The notes under the pieces were generated by a model, which saw nothing but the letters and a program-made list of their open reading frames with translations, was not told the origin of the DNA and ran no database searches. The translations under genes were made by a program, and so were the position numbers. Of a DNA stretch of 64,000 nt, positions 62,931-64,000 are shown in pieces (position 1 is the first letter of the stretch; each line of letters starts with the position of its first letter). The DNA comes from Cycas panzhihuaensis. Its lineage: Eukaryota; Cycadophyta. Where the stretch lies: NCBI GenBank assembly GCA_023213395.1, contig CM041465.1:219177741-219241740 (forward strand), read 5' to 3'.

Positions 62931-63411
62931 TTGCCATTATTATGATGCTACTTAATATGATGTATATATTTTAAAATTTGAGGGGGAGGGGGGAGACACT
63001 CAAGAGTTACTCAAACTATTGGAATCTGACAATAGAGCCATAGAGGATAGTTGTTATGACTCTCAACCAATGAGTGCACATCATACACCACCATTTAAGA
63101 ATAGCATAGTTGATAAAGGTAAAGTAGTGGCTGATGGACCATACTCCCTAGATGCATCAACATCCTCAATAAATATGCAAAATAATCTTTTTTAGGATCT
63201 AAATGAAGACCATGTAGTTGAAGAAATAAAGACCCCATTTCCAACTTGAGGTTCTCATGAAGCGTGCCAACTAAATAAGGAATGGGAAAATTTGGCACTC
63301 GAAGTGCCTACAGAGCCAAGATATAGGAATCACTTTTCATTAAGTTAGAACCATTAGAATTGCATCTTGCTCTTAATGAAAAGCCTTTCTTGTACCAAGA
63401 GGCTATAAAAC
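62931..63411 (+). pseudogene. Copia-2 integrase-RT connector, cut off
   Basis: Ser/Asp-rich linker, with a purine run 'gagggggaggggggag' (62980-62995) and the start of the RT region. It aligns with 14240-14690 of copia-1 and ends at the Tat LTR. Confidence 0.7.
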
Positions 63412-64000
63412 TGTTTTCCAGCTTCCGGGAATGGATACGGAGCGGTCGACTTAGGTAAGTACAGGTATGCTTCTCAACTTGTTGATTGTTTTCTTTTGTG
63501 ATGAGTATATGCTTGCATGTTATGATTTCGTAGATGATCCTGTTATCATCTACACCTATCTAGCCTATGACGACTACAGTGGGGGCAGATTTCGAGCGAG
63601 TGTGGCACCCTGGTAGCCACATCACTTCTCACATTCTACCCTACTCACCTCAAGACCCATTTGGCTTACATCATCCCTGCATGTATGATGATCCACCATC
63701 ACTTGGTTGACTTGCCGCACCTTTTGAGCCCCCATTGTTGCTTTCTATGGCTTGTTTATCTGCTTGTCTGCCTCTGGGCAGGTGGCCCTGCACCCTGCCG
63801 GCCTCCTTGGTCATTGGCCCATAGCCCAAGCTAGTTGTTTGGGCTAGATTTGGCCTTTAGTCCCTGCAAGTGGCATTTCATGGTCTTGGCGAGATTTCTT
63901 TGTGGTACCACGAAGTTTACCATGGTACGACTGTCTCAACTTATTTTTAAAAATCTGCCGTGGCAATTCTCGCATTTATTGTGGAATTGCCACATGTCTC
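63412..64000 (+). mobile_element. Start of a second Tat-type element, partial LTR
   Basis: Begins TGTTTTCCAGCTTCC and follows the reverse complement of the right end of element A's LTR (55655 down to about 55030). Shared blocks include the 'gggaatggat' start, 'agcctatgacgacta', 'cgagtgtggcacc' and the final 'tcgcatttatt' stretch. It is thus in the opposite orientation to A. It is clearly diverged from A, so it is a different subfamily or an older copy. Like A it is GC- and CpG-richer than its surroundings. The element continues outside the window. Confidence 0.88.

Larger units (their letters stand above)
58050..63411 (+). mobile_element. Copia-2, same family as copia-1, truncated by insertion
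   Basis: 5' LTR, primer site, leader, gag, protease and integrase in copia order, aligned with copia-1 throughout. It stops at 63411, in the stretch just before RT, where a Tat LTR begins. The last shared words (caagaggctataaaa) correspond to 14675-14690 of copia-1. Its RT, RNase H and 3' LTR should lie beyond that insertion, outside the window. Confidence 0.9.

Overview
The window is repeat-only DNA from a large, heavily methylated plant nuclear genome, most likely a seed plant. I found no intact host gene, tRNA or rRNA gene. Everything that can be identified is an LTR retrotransposon, a SINE, or a gene fragment carried by one. The plant call rests on Tat-lineage Ty3/gypsy proteins, Ty1/copia proteins with an initiator-tRNA-Met primer site, a tRNA-derived SINE, and an EXO70A-like exocyst fragment. 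The species cannot be told from the sequence.

Layout. (1) The oldest layer, element B, is a decayed Tat-type gypsy element on the minus strand. It occupies 1-2813, 16896-21344, 35559-42452 and 55656-57631, and its 3' end lies left of the window. (2) Copia-1 (2814-16895, + strand) sits in B, with 308/305-bp LTRs and TSD ttaag/ctaag. (3) A gag-only LTR element (3321-9902, + strand) sits in the leader of copia-1, with 406/400-bp LTRs and TSD ccaaa/ccaag. It carries minus-strand fragments of at least two or three plant genes, one of them EXO70-like. (4) A tRNA-derived SINE (6856-7169) lies inside that cargo, with a perfect 20-bp TSD. (5) Element C (21345-35553, minus strand) is a second Tat-type element with 2.3-kb LTRs, inserted in the reverse transcriptase of B. 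It has lost its own RT, RNase H and integrase. (6) Element A (42453-55655, minus strand) is a young, GC- and CpG-rich 13.2-kb Tat-type element with 2.55-kb LTRs and a perfect TSD gtaat, inserted in the LTR of B. (7) Copia-2 (58050-63411, + strand) belongs to the copia-1 family. It is cut in its RT region by (8) the start of another Tat LTR (63412 to the window end, + strand) related to that of A.

How it fits together. Element A shows the family plan: LTR, primer site, proline-rich gag, protease, RT, RNase H, integrase, noncoding 3' tract, LTR. B and C can be read by comparison with A. The older layers are almost free of CpG and CAG/CTG, and their reading frames are broken largely by TAG codons where CAG is expected, which is the expected trace of 5-methylcytosine loss. 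Element A keeps these words, but its two LTRs differ mostly by small indels at such sites, which looks more technical than evolutionary. The most unusual object is the gag-only element with captured gene pieces at 3321-9902. I found no new defence, RNA or enzyme system.
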